Below are positions 42,803 through 52,337 of a DNA stretch of 64,000 nt, in pieces. The notes under the pieces are model-generated. The model was not told the DNA's origin and ran no database searches. It saw only the letters and a list, made by a program, of their open reading frames with translations. The stretch's first letter is position 1. Each line of letters begins with the position of its first letter. Made by a program: the position numbers and the translations under genes. The stretch lies in NCBI GenBank assembly GCA_045542735.1, contig JAZQLQ010000003.1, positions 1-64,000 of the forward strand, given 5' to 3'. This DNA comes from UBA2882 sp045542735 (GTDB lineage Bacteria > Bacillota > Clostridia > Lachnospirales > Lachnospiraceae).

Positions 42803-44182
42803 CTATTCTGCTTTTAAAAATGCGGTATATCCGCGTTTCGCTTCATATAAATCCGCTTTGGATGTTGCTTCAAAAGGCGCATGCATGTTGAGCACTGCCA
42901 CACCACAATCAATGACATTCATACCATACAAGGAGAGAATGTACGCGATGGTTCCGCCACCGCCCAAATCCACCTTACCAAGCTCTGCGGTCTGGAAGGA
43001 AACTTCCGCCTCATCCATAATCTTACGGATAAATGCAAGGTATTCTGCATTAGCATCATTGGAACCGGATTTCCCTCTGGAACCGGTAAACTTATTGAAT
43101 ACCATACCATGTCCCAAATATGCTACATTCTTCTTGTCAAAGCTGGATGCATAAGTCGGATCAAAGGCACTACTTACATCCGATGACAACATTCTGGAGT
43201 TTGCCAATGCTCTGCGCAAGGTCAACTCGCTAAATTTATCCATACAATTTAACACTTCTGCAAAACTGTTTTCAAAAAACTTGGATTGCATACCGGTGGC
43301 ACCCACGCTACCGATTTCTTCCTTGTCTACAAGTAAACAACAGGAAGTTCTCACAGGATTTTTTACTGCAAGCATAGCTTCTAAAGAACTAAAGGAGCAC
43401 ACTCTGTCATCCTGACCATATGCCAATACCATACTCCTATCAAAACCGGCTTCTCTTGCTTTACCTGCCGGTACAATCTCAAGCTCTGCAGAAATGAAAT
43501 CTTTCTCTTCCACATCATATTGTTCTTTTAAAATCTTTAATACGCCGGCTGTAATCTTATCCTTTTCTTCACCCTTTAAAGGCTTGTTGCCGACAATAAT
43601 ATCCAAAGCCTCACCTTCGATGACTTTGTTTGCTTTCTTTTCCATCTGCTCCTGTGCAAGATGAATCAACAGGTCAGAAACAAAGAATACCGGATCATCT
43701 TCATCCTCGCCAATATTGACTATCACTGTTGTGCCATCCTTTTTGATAATCACACCATGTAACGCCAAAGGAATTGCTACCCACTGGTACTTTTTGATAC
43801 CACCATAATAATGAGTATCCAGATATGCAAAATCACCATCTTCGTATAAAGGATTCTGCTTTACATCCAATCTGGGAGAATCAATATGGGCACCGAGAAT
43901 ATTCATACCTTCTTCAATGGGTGATTTACCGATTTGGAACATTACAACGGATTTTTCCATGTTAACGGCATAAACTTTGTCACCGGGTTTTAATTTTCTG
44001 CCGGCTTTGATCACTTTTGCAAGCTCCACATAGCCTTCCTCTTCCACGCGGTTTACAATCTCACTGACACATTCTCTTTCGGTCTTTCCCAAATCAAGGA
44101 ATTTACGATAAGAAGTACTCAGTTTATCTACTTCTTTTAACTGCTTATCCGTATACTTTTCCCAGACGCTCTCTGTCTTCAT
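42803..44182 (-). CDS. M18 family aminopeptidase
   Basis: Zinc aminopeptidase of the M18 (aspartyl aminopeptidase/aminopeptidase I) family, 459 residues. Visible features: GAHIDSPRLDVKQNPLYEDG with the first His-Asp ligands, DKEEIGSVGATGMQ with a metal/catalytic Glu pair, DVSSAFDPTYAS with Asp, and PFEATSKADLYEAKRGYTAF at the end with the last His in LNMHAPFE. It trims acidic or neutral N-terminal residues in the cytoplasm. It starts after the rnf hairpin and precedes the rlmI-like gene. Confidence 0.9.
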   Translation of the reverse strand: MKTESVWEKYTDKQLKEVDKLSTSYRKFLDLGKTERECVSEIVNRVEEEGYVELAKVIKAGRKLKPGDKVYAVNMEKSVVMFQIGKSPIEEGMNILGAHIDSPRLDVKQNPLYEDGDFAYLDTHYYGGIKKYQWVAIPLALHGVIIKKDGTTVIVNIGEDEDDPVFFVSDLLIHLAQEQMEKKANKVIEGEALDIIVGNKPLKGEEKDKITAGVLKILKEQYDVEEKDFISAELEIVPAGKAREAGFDRSMVLAYGQDDRVCSFSSLEAMLAVKNPVRTSCCLLVDKEEIGSVGATGMQSKFFENSFAEVLNCMDKFSELTLRRALANSRMLSSDVSSAFDPTYASSFDKKNVAYLGHGMVFNKFTGSRGKSGSNDANAEYLAFIRKIMDEAEVSFQTAELGKVDLGGGGTIAYILSLYGMNVIDCGVAVLNMHAPFEATSKADLYEAKRGYTAFLKAE

Positions 44183-44211
44183 GTTTACTACCTGCTTTCT
44201 ACAATCTTTTT

Positions 44212-44252
44212 GCCGGTCTGCGGACTATTCTATATTTTATCCGCAGACAGGC
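44212..44252 (-). other. Strong hairpin between rnfB and the M18 gene
   Basis: GTCTGCGGA pairs with TCCGCAGAC, extended by GCC/GGC past one mismatch (44212-44224 with 44240-44252). Neither strand shows a following T run, so it is more likely an mRNA stabiliser or processing site at the rnf 3-prime end than a terminator. Confidence 0.55.
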
Positions 44253-44264
44253 AAGCTTATACTT

Positions 44265-45062
44265 TTATAATTCCACAATGGCCTTTTTAGGGCATTTTGC
44301 TGCACATGCACCACAACCGATACATTTATCCTGATCAATATGGGCATTAAAGCTTTCAATAGTCACTGCGTCAGCCGGACAATTTTTTGCACACAGTGTA
44401 CAACCGATACAAGCCACATCACATTCCTTCATGGCAACCGGACCTTTTTCTGTATTGCTACATGCCACTGCATATTTAGCATCATAAGGAATCATCTCAA
44501 TCAACTGCTTGGGACATGCAGTTATACATTTACCACAAGCTTTACAAGCCTCTTTATCAACAACAGCCACACCGTTTACCACATGAATGGCATCAAAAGG
44601 ACAAGCCTTTACACAACTTCCAAAACCAAGACAGCCCTGGTTACATGACTTAGGACCACCATTCGGTACGAAACTAAGCATTGCACAGTCTTCTACACCA
44701 CTGTAATCATAATCATTTTTTGCCTTGTCACAGTCACCCTGACATTTCACAAATGCCACCATATGTACACTGTCACCGGCCTCAACACCCATGATTTCTG
44801 CGATTTTTTTCGCCACAGGCTCGCCACCTACCGGACATGCCCCAACTTCAGCTTCACCTTTTGCGATAGCTGCTGCTAATCCGGAACATCCGGCAAATCC
44901 GCATCCACCACAATTGTTACCGGGAAGTGCTGCCAAAACCGCTTCTTCTTTTTCATCTACTTCCACATAAAACTTAATACCGGCAATACCCAAGAACAAA
45001 CCGATAAAAAGTCCGACTCCGCCGACCAGTGCGGCAGCGATTAAAATTCCTGTAATATTCAT
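44265..45062 (-). CDS. rnfB: Rnf complex subunit RnfB, multi-cluster ferredoxin
   Basis: Electron-entry subunit of the Rnf complex, which moves electrons from ferredoxin to NAD while pumping ions. 265 residues: N-terminal membrane helix, NNCGGCGFAGCSGLAAAI with following ACPVGG (a 4Fe-4S cluster), then four ferredoxin-like motifs: CLGFGSCVKACPFDAI, CKACGKCITACPKQLI, CIGCTLCAKNCPADAV and CIGCGACAAKCPKKAI. All Cys sets are complete. It is the last gene of rnfCDGEAB and is 12 bases after rnfA. Confidence 0.96.
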   Translation of the reverse strand: MNITGILIAAALVGGVGLFIGLFLGIAGIKFYVEVDEKEEAVLAALPGNNCGGCGFAGCSGLAAAIAKGEAEVGACPVGGEPVAKKIAEIMGVEAGDSVHMVAFVKCQGDCDKAKNDYDYSGVEDCAMLSFVPNGGPKSCNQGCLGFGSCVKACPFDAIHVVNGVAVVDKEACKACGKCITACPKQLIEMIPYDAKYAVACSNTEKGPVAMKECDVACIGCTLCAKNCPADAVTIESFNAHIDQDKCIGCGACAAKCPKKAIVEL

Positions 45063-45074
45063 CTGTCACACCTC

Positions 45075-45650
45075 CTATAACAGACCGGAGAAACCGCAAA
45101 ATGCGATTGCCATCAGTCCTGCTGTTACAAGTACAATCGGCATTCCTTTAAAAGGAGCAGGGATGTCATTATACTCAATTTTCTCACGGATACCCGCTAA
45201 AATCACGATTGCAATGGTAAAACCAACAGCTGTTGCAAAACCGTTTACCACGCTCTCTAAAATGTTATATCCATCCTGTACGTTGTTTAATGCTACGCCG
45301 AGCACTGCACAGTTGGTTGTAATCAAAGGCAGATATACACCAAGTGCCTCATAAAGAGACGGCATAAATTTCTTTAAAAACATTTCTACGAACTGTACCA
45401 ATGCCGCAATAACCAAAATAAACACAATGGTCTTTAAATAATCCAGTCCCAAAGGATCTAATACAAATTTGTAAATGACTGCAGCTACCAAAGAAGCCAG
45501 GGTAATAACGAAAATAACCGCTGCGCCCATGCCTGCCGCTGTATTGGTTTTCTTGGATACACCAAGGAAGGGACATAAGCCTAAGAACTGACTTAATACA
45601 ACATTACTTACTAAGGCAGAGCCTATTGCAATTATAATTAAATTACTCAT
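45075..45650 (-). CDS. rnfA: Rnf complex subunit RnfA
   Basis: Integral membrane subunit of 191 residues with six helices. The conserved Cys motif LGLCPFLGVSKKTNTA in helix 1 and TTNCAVLGVAL in helix 4 supply the Fe-S ligands shared with RnfE. The ATG at 45650 is used because AGGAGG lies 10 bases upstream; the GTG at 45656 adds two residues. It overlaps the rnfE stop by 8 bases, so the two are translationally coupled. Confidence 0.95.
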   Translation of the reverse strand: MSNLIIIAIGSALVSNVVLSQFLGLCPFLGVSKKTNTAAGMGAAVIFVITLASLVAAVIYKFVLDPLGLDYLKTIVFILVIAALVQFVEMFLKKFMPSLYEALGVYLPLITTNCAVLGVALNNVQDGYNILESVVNGFATAVGFTIAIVILAGIREKIEYNDIPAPFKGMPIVLVTAGLMAIAFCGFSGLL

Positions 45651-46401
45651 TTGCACTTACCTCCTCAGTTTTTTCTTCTGTTGTCTCTTCTACTTTCTCA
45701 TCTGCAGAAGCATCATAGAATTTTCTTGCAGAGCATCCGCTCTCACCGCAATTCATACAATCTTCACTGCAACCGGAACCGATTTTGCTCATATCTTTGC
45801 CCTTCTTTTCGCCTTCCATTTTCACTTTATTTTGGATGGCTACTACTACAGCCAGTACAAAGAAAGCACCGGGTGCCATAACAAAGATACTTGCAGGCAC
45901 ATAAGAAGCCGGCATGATGTGGAAGCCAAAGGCTTCACCTGCACCGATAACCTCACGTACCAGACCAATAATGGTCAAGGCACCGGTAAATCCAAGTCCC
46001 ATACCCAAACCATCAAATAAAGAAGGAAGTACAGGATTGCTATAAGCATAACTCTCTGCACGGCCCAAAATAATACAGTTAACAACAATTAACGGAATGT
46101 AAAGGCCTAATGCACTATACAAAGAGGGAATAAAACCTTCCAGTAAAAGTTCAACCATGGTAACGAAGGATGCAATAACTACGATAAACGCAGGAATACG
46201 CACACTGTTGGGAATCACCTTCCGCAGTAACGAAATAATCATGTTGGATAATGCCAATACCACTGTAGTGGTAAGTCCCATACCAAGACCATTGATAGCC
46301 GAAGTGGTAACCGCCAATGTAGGACACATACCAAGCATCAATACCAGCGTAGGATTTTCTTTGATAATACCGTTAAATAAACGTTCGCCCGCTTTATTCA
46401 T
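45643..46401 (-). CDS. rnfE: Rnf complex subunit RnfE with a Cys-rich C-terminal extension
   Basis: Membrane subunit of 252 residues. The core (1-195) has six helices with LVLMLGMCPTLAVTTSAING (Cys26) and VNCIILGRAES (Cys109). Beyond it is a 55-residue hydrophilic tail with Cys211, 215, 218 and 223 (SGCSEDCMNCGESGCSARKF), then a Glu/Thr-rich end. RnfE homologs in proteobacteria lack such a tail. The C-x3-C-x2-C-x4-C spacing would suit an Fe-S or zinc site. Overlaps rnfG by 8 bases and rnfA by 8. Tail function is unknown. Confidence 0.93.
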   Translation of the reverse strand: MNKAGERLFNGIIKENPTLVLMLGMCPTLAVTTSAINGLGMGLTTTVVLALSNMIISLLRKVIPNSVRIPAFIVVIASFVTMVELLLEGFIPSLYSALGLYIPLIVVNCIILGRAESYAYSNPVLPSLFDGLGMGLGFTGALTIIGLVREVIGAGEAFGFHIMPASYVPASIFVMAPGAFFVLAVVVAIQNKVKMEGEKKGKDMSKIGSGCSEDCMNCGESGCSARKFYDASADEKVEETTEEKTEEVSANE

Positions 46402-47050
46402 TGCCGTTACCTCCTTCCTCCGGATTTTCAGGTAAGATCACTGCAATGGTAGGATCTGCCTGAATCGCCTGAAAATGATTTAATGCCGCATTTGCGCCTC
46501 TTACAAATGCATCACTTGTAATGGTAGCTCCGGAGATTGCATCAATCTGGTCATCACTTGTTGCACCTGTTTTGGTTGTTACAAACTGTGCTACATTTTT
46601 ATTTGTAAACTGATCCTTTAATACCGGATCTGCTTTCATACCAAGACCTGCTGTCTCAGCAATATCCAAAATGGAAATACCGTTTACGGTTCCGTCATTG
46701 CGGATACCAACTGAGAACTGGATATCTCCGCCGTAACCTTCATGGTTGGTTACTGTGATAACATAACCAAGTACATTACCACTTGCATCCTGTGCTGCCA
46801 TCACTTTATCAATGGTTGTGCCATAATCACTTTCAGCAGCTGTGATAGATGCCGGAACAGTACCTGTCGTCCAGACCACCTCTGCAAAGGATGCGGCATC
46901 TGCAAATACTTCCTGACATGCCTCCTGCTCAGCTTTTGCCTTTGCTTCTGCAATAGGCTCTTTGGTCACATCATATACCAAACCCAACAGGCAACCGGAA
47001 ATCAGGGTAATACAAAATAAAATCGCTGCTTCTTTCAACATCTTTTTCAT
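46394..47050 (-). CDS. rnfG: Rnf complex subunit RnfG, covalent FMN protein
   Basis: 218 residues: one N-terminal membrane helix (AAILFCITLISGCLLGLV) then an extracytoplasmic FMN-binding domain. The covalent FMN attachment motif is DAISGATITSDAFVRG with Thr in SGATIT (about 170). Preceding segments GYGGDIQFSVGI and AETAGLGMKAD are typical. Sits between rnfD and rnfE with an 8-base overlap. Confidence 0.95.
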   Translation of the reverse strand: MKKMLKEAAILFCITLISGCLLGLVYDVTKEPIAEAKAKAEQEACQEVFADAASFAEVVWTTGTVPASITAAESDYGTTIDKVMAAQDASGNVLGYVITVTNHEGYGGDIQFSVGIRNDGTVNGISILDIAETAGLGMKADPVLKDQFTNKNVAQFVTTKTGATSDDQIDAISGATITSDAFVRGANAALNHFQAIQADPTIAVILPENPEEGGNGNE

Positions 47051-47052
47051 AT

Positions 47053-47979
47053 TTATTCCCCTCCTCTTCCAAAGCCTTTGGGAAGTGTAATCTTCTCAAT
47101 CAGAGGCACTAAAATATTACCGATAATAATGGCATAGGATACGCCTTCAGCACTTGCTCCGTAGATACGGAAAATACCGGTCAGGATACCCAATAAAATA
47201 CCATATACATATTGACCCTTTGTGGTAATAGGTCTTGTAACATAATCGGTTGCCATAAAGAATGCACCAAGCATCAGACCGCCACCTGCAAGCTGTGCAG
47301 AAATGTAGCCAAAGTCCACACCATGTCCGCCAAAGATGCAGATAAAGATTACAAAGCTGACAATATAGCTTCCGGGGATGCGCAAATCAATGACACCAAC
47401 TAAAATCAGGAAACATGCACCAAGTACAATGGCAATCATGGATGTCTCGCCAATGGTACCTGCGGTACGGCCAATGACCATATCCAGAATATTGACGCTC
47501 TCCCCTGCTTTTAAAGCCGCAAGAGGTGTTGCTCCTGTATATGCGTCACAATCAAAGTTTGTCATAATGGAGGTAAAGGAAATTAAGAGGAAACATCTTG
47601 CACCAAGTGCCGGGTTCATAAAGTTCTGTCCCAAACCACCAAATAACATCTTCACTACTACAATGGCAAATACACCACCGATTACACCAATCCACCAAGG
47701 TGCCTTGGGCGGTAAGTTTAATGCCAAAAGCAAACCGGTCACTACTGCGGAAAAATCTCCGATAGTACTGTCCTTTTTGCATACCATATCAAATAAAAAC
47801 TCACTGAGAACACAGGTCACAACCGTAACCAATACCAGTAATAAAGCATTTAAGCCAAAATTGTAGACGCCAAAAGCCGTAGTCGGTAACAAAGCAAGAA
47901 CAACACAAAGCATAATCTTATCTGTGCTTGCTTTTGCACGAATATGGGGATTTGACGAAACTTTCATTAAATCACTCAC
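47053..47979 (-). CDS. rnfD: Rnf complex subunit RnfD, covalent FMN membrane protein
   Basis: Membrane subunit of 308 residues, about eight to ten helices. The covalent FMN motif is DAYTGATPLAALKAGE, with Thr in TGATPLA. The N-terminus KVSSNPHIRAKASTDKIM is conserved in Clostridia. It is 2 bases from rnfG and 12 from rnfC. Confidence 0.95.
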   Translation of the reverse strand: MSDLMKVSSNPHIRAKASTDKIMLCVVLALLPTTAFGVYNFGLNALLLVLVTVVTCVLSEFLFDMVCKKDSTIGDFSAVVTGLLLALNLPPKAPWWIGVIGGVFAIVVVKMLFGGLGQNFMNPALGARCFLLISFTSIMTNFDCDAYTGATPLAALKAGESVNILDMVIGRTAGTIGETSMIAIVLGACFLILVGVIDLRIPGSYIVSFVIFICIFGGHGVDFGYISAQLAGGGLMLGAFFMATDYVTRPITTKGQYVYGILLGILTGIFRIYGASAEGVSYAIIIGNILVPLIEKITLPKGFGRGGE

Positions 47980-47991
47980 GTTCTTAACCTC

Positions 47992-49314
47992 CTACTTTTT
48001 TCTACGGTCTGCAAGGACCATCTTTCTCATAGATTTAATCTGCTGTGTCAGCTGTCTCTTTGCCGGACAGATAAAACTACAACAACCACATTCACAACAT
48101 TCCATACCATTCCATTTCTGGAAGGACTCTTTGTCGCCTCTTGCCGCAAAATCAGCCAAGCGGCTGGGAACCACACGTCCGGGACATACATCTACACAAC
48201 GTCCGCAATTGATACAAGGACTTTCCGGTTTTTCGGAAACCTCATCATGGGTCATGCAAAGCAAAGCGGATGCTGTCTTTGTAGTCGGTACATCCAAATC
48301 GAAAATAGCAAATCCCATCATAGGACCACCATTGACAATCTTTTCAGGCTCTGTCTTAAATCCACCTGCTTCTTCTACCAACTCATGATAATTGGTACCA
48401 ATACGTACACGGAAGTTGCGGGGATCTGCAATGGCATCACCGGTAACTGTAACAATACGGTACATCAAAGGTCTGTTTTCTCTTACTGCACCATTGATGG
48501 CTACCAAAGTATCCACGTTATTTACGATACAGCCTGCATCAGCCGGAAGCATATCAGAGTTGATAGCCCTGCCTGTTGTCGCATAAATCAACTGACGCTC
48601 TGCACCCTGAGGATATTTTGTTTTTAATGCTTTTACCGTGATTCTTTCTTCATCCTTGGTCAAATCCTTCAGGATTTTAATACAATCCGGTTTATTATCC
48701 TCGACTGCCAAAATACCTTTTGCATTATCAAACAAGGCCAGTACACATTTTAAACCATCGATGACCTTCTGAGGCTCTTCAAGCATACGACGATAGTCGG
48801 AAGTCAGATAAGGCTCACACTCCGCACAGTTTGCAATAACATACTCAATCTTGTCAGGCTCCTTGGGAGAAAGCTTCACATGTGTAGGGAAACCTGCACC
48901 ACCCATGCCGACAATACCGGCCTCTTGTACTTTCTTGATAATCTCTTCTTTGGTAAGCTGCTCTAATGGCTTGCACTCACCATAATCTACTTCATCATAT
49001 TTTCCGTCATTTTCAATGACAATTGCCTGTACGTTGTCACCCACTGTGACACGTCTGGGCTCAACTGCCTTAACTGTACCGGAAACCGTTGCATAAATCG
49101 GTGCAGATACAAAACCTGCGGCCTCTGCAATTTTTTGTCCGGTCAGAACATAATCACCCTTTTTCACAATCGGAACAGCCGGTGCACCGATATGCTGTGA
49201 TAACGGATATACCAGATCGCCCTTTGGCAGTACATCTTTGATAGGCTTATCTTTGCTTAAGTCTTTACCATCATAGGGATGGATACCGCCACTGAAAGTT
49301 CCTCTAGCTCCCAT
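47992..49314 (-). CDS. rnfC: Rnf complex subunit RnfC, NADH-binding
   Basis: Peripheral subunit of 440 residues where NAD is reduced. N-terminal RnfC barrel (GTFSGGIHPYDGKDLSKD), FMN/NADH domain (VGMGGAGFPTHVKLSP then NCAECEPYLTSDYRRM) and two 4Fe-4S motifs: CINCGRCVDVCPGRVVPSRL and CCECGCCSFICPAKRQL. The ATG at 49314 is chosen: AGGA precedes it and the longer reading to 49353 begins in a leader hairpin. It is the first gene of rnfCDGEAB. Confidence 0.95.
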   Translation of the reverse strand: MGARGTFSGGIHPYDGKDLSKDKPIKDVLPKGDLVYPLSQHIGAPAVPIVKKGDYVLTGQKIAEAAGFVSAPIYATVSGTVKAVEPRRVTVGDNVQAIVIENDGKYDEVDYGECKPLEQLTKEEIIKKVQEAGIVGMGGAGFPTHVKLSPKEPDKIEYVIANCAECEPYLTSDYRRMLEEPQKVIDGLKCVLALFDNAKGILAVEDNKPDCIKILKDLTKDEERITVKALKTKYPQGAERQLIYATTGRAINSDMLPADAGCIVNNVDTLVAINGAVRENRPLMYRIVTVTGDAIADPRNFRVRIGTNYHELVEEAGGFKTEPEKIVNGGPMMGFAIFDLDVPTTKTASALLCMTHDEVSEKPESPCINCGRCVDVCPGRVVPSRLADFAARGDKESFQKWNGMECCECGCCSFICPAKRQLTQQIKSMRKMVLADRRKK

Positions 49315-49342
49315 ATATACTTTCCTCTCTTCTATGTATTTC

Positions 49343-49362
49343 ACAAGCGCCATTGCACTTGT
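49343..49362 (-). promoter_or_regulatory. Leader hairpin upstream of rnfC
   Basis: ACAAGTGC-AATG-GCGCTTGT on the minus strand (8 bp, one G-U pair, 4-base loop) lies about 30 bases upstream of the rnfC start. It contains the alternative ATG at 49353 and could tune translation or stabilise the transcript. No T run follows, so it is not an ordinary terminator. Confidence 0.45.
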
Positions 49363-49552
49363 AATGAATATAATATATCTACTCTACTATACTATTTTTT
49401 AGACTTCTTTACCACATAGAAAGCCAAAAAAATACATTTTTTGCGTATTAAATTCGAAACAATTTATCATTTTTCTAAAGACGGGATTTTTAAAATATGA
49501 TATGATAACTAACAGATAGTTTTATGGCTCCATTATTTTTAGGAGGAAGTTT

Positions 49553-50656
49553 ATGAAGACTTATACCGATGATTTAACTTTGGATTTAAATAAATATCCG
49601 TTAAATGAGGTCGGCGATTTAGACGACATTTTATTTGTAGATATTGAAACTACCGGCTTTTCTGCCAAAAGTGCATCTTTGTATGAAATCGGTTGTATTT
49701 ATTTCGAGAACAACCAGCCTAAGTTGGTACAATATTTTGCTGAAAACCCGGATGAAGAATGCGATATTTTAAAAGCCTTTTTTGAATTATGTAAACCAAA
49801 CAATATTTTGATTCACTACAACGGCAACACCTTCGATCTTCCTTTCATGAAAGCAAAAGCTGCCAAATACGGAATTGCCCATCCCTTTGATGAAATGGAG
49901 GGAATCGATATCTTCAAAAGAATCTCTCCCTACAAAACCATTCTTGGATTGGAAAACTGCAAACAAAAGACTGTAGAAACCTTCCTTGGCATTGACCGTG
50001 ACGACCAATATAACGGCGGACAGTTGATTGAAGTATACAAAGAATACTGCCAATCTCCCACTGCTGAGGCAGAAGAATTGCTGGTCCTTCACAATAAGGA
50101 TGATATGAAAGGCATGCTCAAGTTATTACCCACATTGACCTATGCCGATATCTTTATGCAGCCCTTCCGCGTCGTTAAAGTGCAGGCAAACCATTATGCT
50201 GACGAGAATGGGAATGGTCGGGATGAAGTCCTGATGAAAATCCGTTTCTTTGCACCTTTCCCCCAGCCTATTGCCATGAACAAGGCTGACTGCTATTTCA
50301 GTGCTGAAGGAAATGAAGGCTTTTTAAAGGTTCCTCTGTATCGGGAAGAGATGAAATATTTTTATGCCAATTATAAGGACTACTACTATCTCCCCGAAGA
50401 AGATGTGGCACTCCACAAATCCGTAGCCTCTTTTGTAGATAAAAATCATCGCAAACAGGCAAAGGCTTCTAACTGCTATACGCGTAAAGAGTCCTTATAC
50501 CTTCCCCAATGGGATATTTTGCACACACCGATTTTTAAAAGAAACTACGAAGACAAACTTTGTTTCTTTGAACTGACAGAAGAAATGAAAAAACAGCCGG
50601 AAATTTTCCGACAGTATGCATTACATATTTTGGATATGATGGCACATTCGAAATAG
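49553..50656 (+). CDS. YprB-like RNase H-fold exonuclease domain protein
   Basis: 367 residues. The N-terminal half (about 20-200) is a DEDD-type exonuclease fold: FVDIETTGFSAKSASLYEIG (D and E), IHYNGNTFDLPFMKAK (D in TFD), and VLHNKDDMKGMLKLL with the last D. This is the YprB RNase H-like family; the C-terminal part (210-367) is not recognised. It probably trims DNA or RNA 3-prime ends. AGGAGG precedes the ATG at 49553. The gene is convergent with the LRR gene and shares a bidirectional terminator with it. Confidence 0.82.
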   Translation: MKTYTDDLTLDLNKYPLNEVGDLDDILFVDIETTGFSAKSASLYEIGCIYFENNQPKLVQYFAENPDEECDILKAFFELCKPNNILIHYNGNTFDLPFMKAKAAKYGIAHPFDEMEGIDIFKRISPYKTILGLENCKQKTVETFLGIDRDDQYNGGQLIEVYKEYCQSPTAEAEELLVLHNKDDMKGMLKLLPTLTYADIFMQPFRVVKVQANHYADENGNGRDEVLMKIRFFAPFPQPIAMNKADCYFSAEGNEGFLKVPLYREEMKYFYANYKDYYYLPEEDVALHKSVASFVDKNHRKQAKASNCYTRKESLYLPQWDILHTPIFKRNYEDKLCFFELTEEMKKQPEIFRQYALHILDMMAHSK

Positions 50657-50673
50657 AATATCAACAAACTTTA

Positions 50674-50700
50674 AAAAGACCGATGGTTCATCGGTCTTTT
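50674..50700. terminator. Bidirectional terminator overlapping the LRR gene stop
   Basis: Perfect 12-bp stem AAAAGACCGATG / CATCGGTCTTTT around a GTT loop. The minus-strand stop codon TGA of the LRR gene (50688-50690) lies across the loop. A and T flanks work on both strands. Confidence 0.93.
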
Positions 50701-52256
50701 ATTTCATTATTTACTTCATCAATTTGATATTCTCCAGTCAGCATCTTATACCACTGATAACCTTGATCTATATATAACTTATAATCAAATTGAATATTTT
50801 TTTGAAAATCCTTCAAACTATAGCCATATTCAGAAGGAGTGCCCCATGTATCCTGCCAATACAAGTCAGTCTCTAACACACACTCCCATATCCTATTATG
50901 AAATTGATATACTTCAGTGATTCTCCATAAATTAGCACTACCACCTTCATGTTGTACAATCAATTTACCATCATGTAAAATAATTCCTCTATACGGTTCA
51001 CCATATCGTCCTTCCGTCATTCCATCAGTCAATCCCATTGGTTCTAATGGGTTTTTATAACTAGTTTTTGTTCCCGGATAAATATATAGCCAACGATATC
51101 CCTCATAAATATCTTCGGGCTTATCCACCCACGATACAACAATTCCAACATCGTCTAAACCATCTCCCGTTGCATCTCCCACATAATAATCTTCCACCTT
51201 GAGTGCATGTCCTTCAAACATTATTTCTGTCACATCATATATATGCAATGCCTTTTTTACCTCTGCTTCCCAGTTGTCTGTTTTGGCTCCTTTACCAATA
51301 GTCACATCGAAGCAGGGATCAACACCTACCAACAACCCTACATTTTGTACAGGATTATCATAAAGCGAAACAAAGGTTAAATTTTTCAATCCAACCAAGG
51401 CACTCACATCGGTAATTTTATTATCATCTAATGCCACTCCACTCAAATTGGGAAACTCCGCAAGCAAAGTGATATCTTTAATTCTATTTTCCGACAGATT
51501 GAGCGAATGCAACTTTGTCATATCTTTAAGAAAGGAAATATCTTCTATCCCGCATCCCATCAAACCCAGACTTTCCATTTTGGACATGGATGCAATGATT
51601 TCTATATTCTCTATTTCATCACAATAAGCTAATGACAATTCCACCAAATCTGTCAACCCACCTATGGGTGTCACATCTTTGATTGGTGTATCATATAAAG
51701 ACAGATGCGTTAGCTGCTTCATTTCCTTTAAAACCGAAATGTCGCTAACATTGGTTTCCGGAATATATAACCGCTTTAATGCTCCCAAATTTGCCACAAA
51801 GGAAATATCCTCCAAATAAGAATCTCTAATGTACAACTCTTCCAGTTTCTGCAGTTCACCCGCTGTTCCGCATACATCATAATCCAAAACCATTTCTTTA
51901 CCCAGTTTGGGTTCTACATAGATTCTCAATATTTTTAATTCGGTAAAATGCTGCAAATCACCGGCTATATGTACAGGCTCCGTATTATCGTAAAACGCGA
52001 TGTCTAACATCTCTATTTGTTCCAATTTCTGTCCGTCTATCTTTGAACCCTCTGCCAATCCCAATTCTTCTCTGACATACGCCTCTATTTCTGCGCATTC
52101 AAATTGAATCTCTTCATCTTCATTTTCTACTATATCTACTTCTTGTTCTTCTATATACTGTTCATTCTTTTCTTCTCCAACCATTTCTGTTTTTTCACAA
52201 GCAACCATGTTCAATGCCATGACTAAAACACAAAATAACCAATTAAATCTTTTCAT
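50688..52256 (-). CDS. Leucine-rich repeat lipoprotein
   Basis: 522 residues. The signal peptide MKRFNWLFCVLVMALNMVAC ends in a lipobox-like MVAC, so Cys20 is probably lipidated and the protein is displayed outside. A linker rich in Glu follows (21-55). About eight leucine-rich repeats of the 22-residue internalin type run from about 95 to 300 (LKRLYIPETNVSDISVLKEM, LTHLSLYDTPIKDVTPIG, LHSLNLSENRIKDITLLAEF). The C-terminal part has DATGDGLDDVGIVVSW, a calcium-binding FG-GAP-like Asp loop, then beta-rich sequence. Substrate or partner unknown; surface adhesion or ligand binding is usual for this architecture. Confidence 0.83.
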   Translation of the reverse strand: MKRFNWLFCVLVMALNMVACEKTEMVGEEKNEQYIEEQEVDIVENEDEEIQFECAEIEAYVREELGLAEGSKIDGQKLEQIEMLDIAFYDNTEPVHIAGDLQHFTELKILRIYVEPKLGKEMVLDYDVCGTAGELQKLEELYIRDSYLEDISFVANLGALKRLYIPETNVSDISVLKEMKQLTHLSLYDTPIKDVTPIGGLTDLVELSLAYCDEIENIEIIASMSKMESLGLMGCGIEDISFLKDMTKLHSLNLSENRIKDITLLAEFPNLSGVALDDNKITDVSALVGLKNLTFVSLYDNPVQNVGLLVGVDPCFDVTIGKGAKTDNWEAEVKKALHIYDVTEIMFEGHALKVEDYYVGDATGDGLDDVGIVVSWVDKPEDIYEGYRWLYIYPGTKTSYKNPLEPMGLTDGMTEGRYGEPYRGIILHDGKLIVQHEGGSANLWRITEVYQFHNRIWECVLETDLYWQDTWGTPSEYGYSLKDFQKNIQFDYKLYIDQGYQWYKMLTGEYQIDEVNNEIKDR

Positions 52257-52337
52257 CTTTGTATGCCTTTCTGCCCATCACAAATGTCAGTACCAGAAGT
52301 CTATCATAGAAATGCAAACTTTTTGCATCATTGAAAA

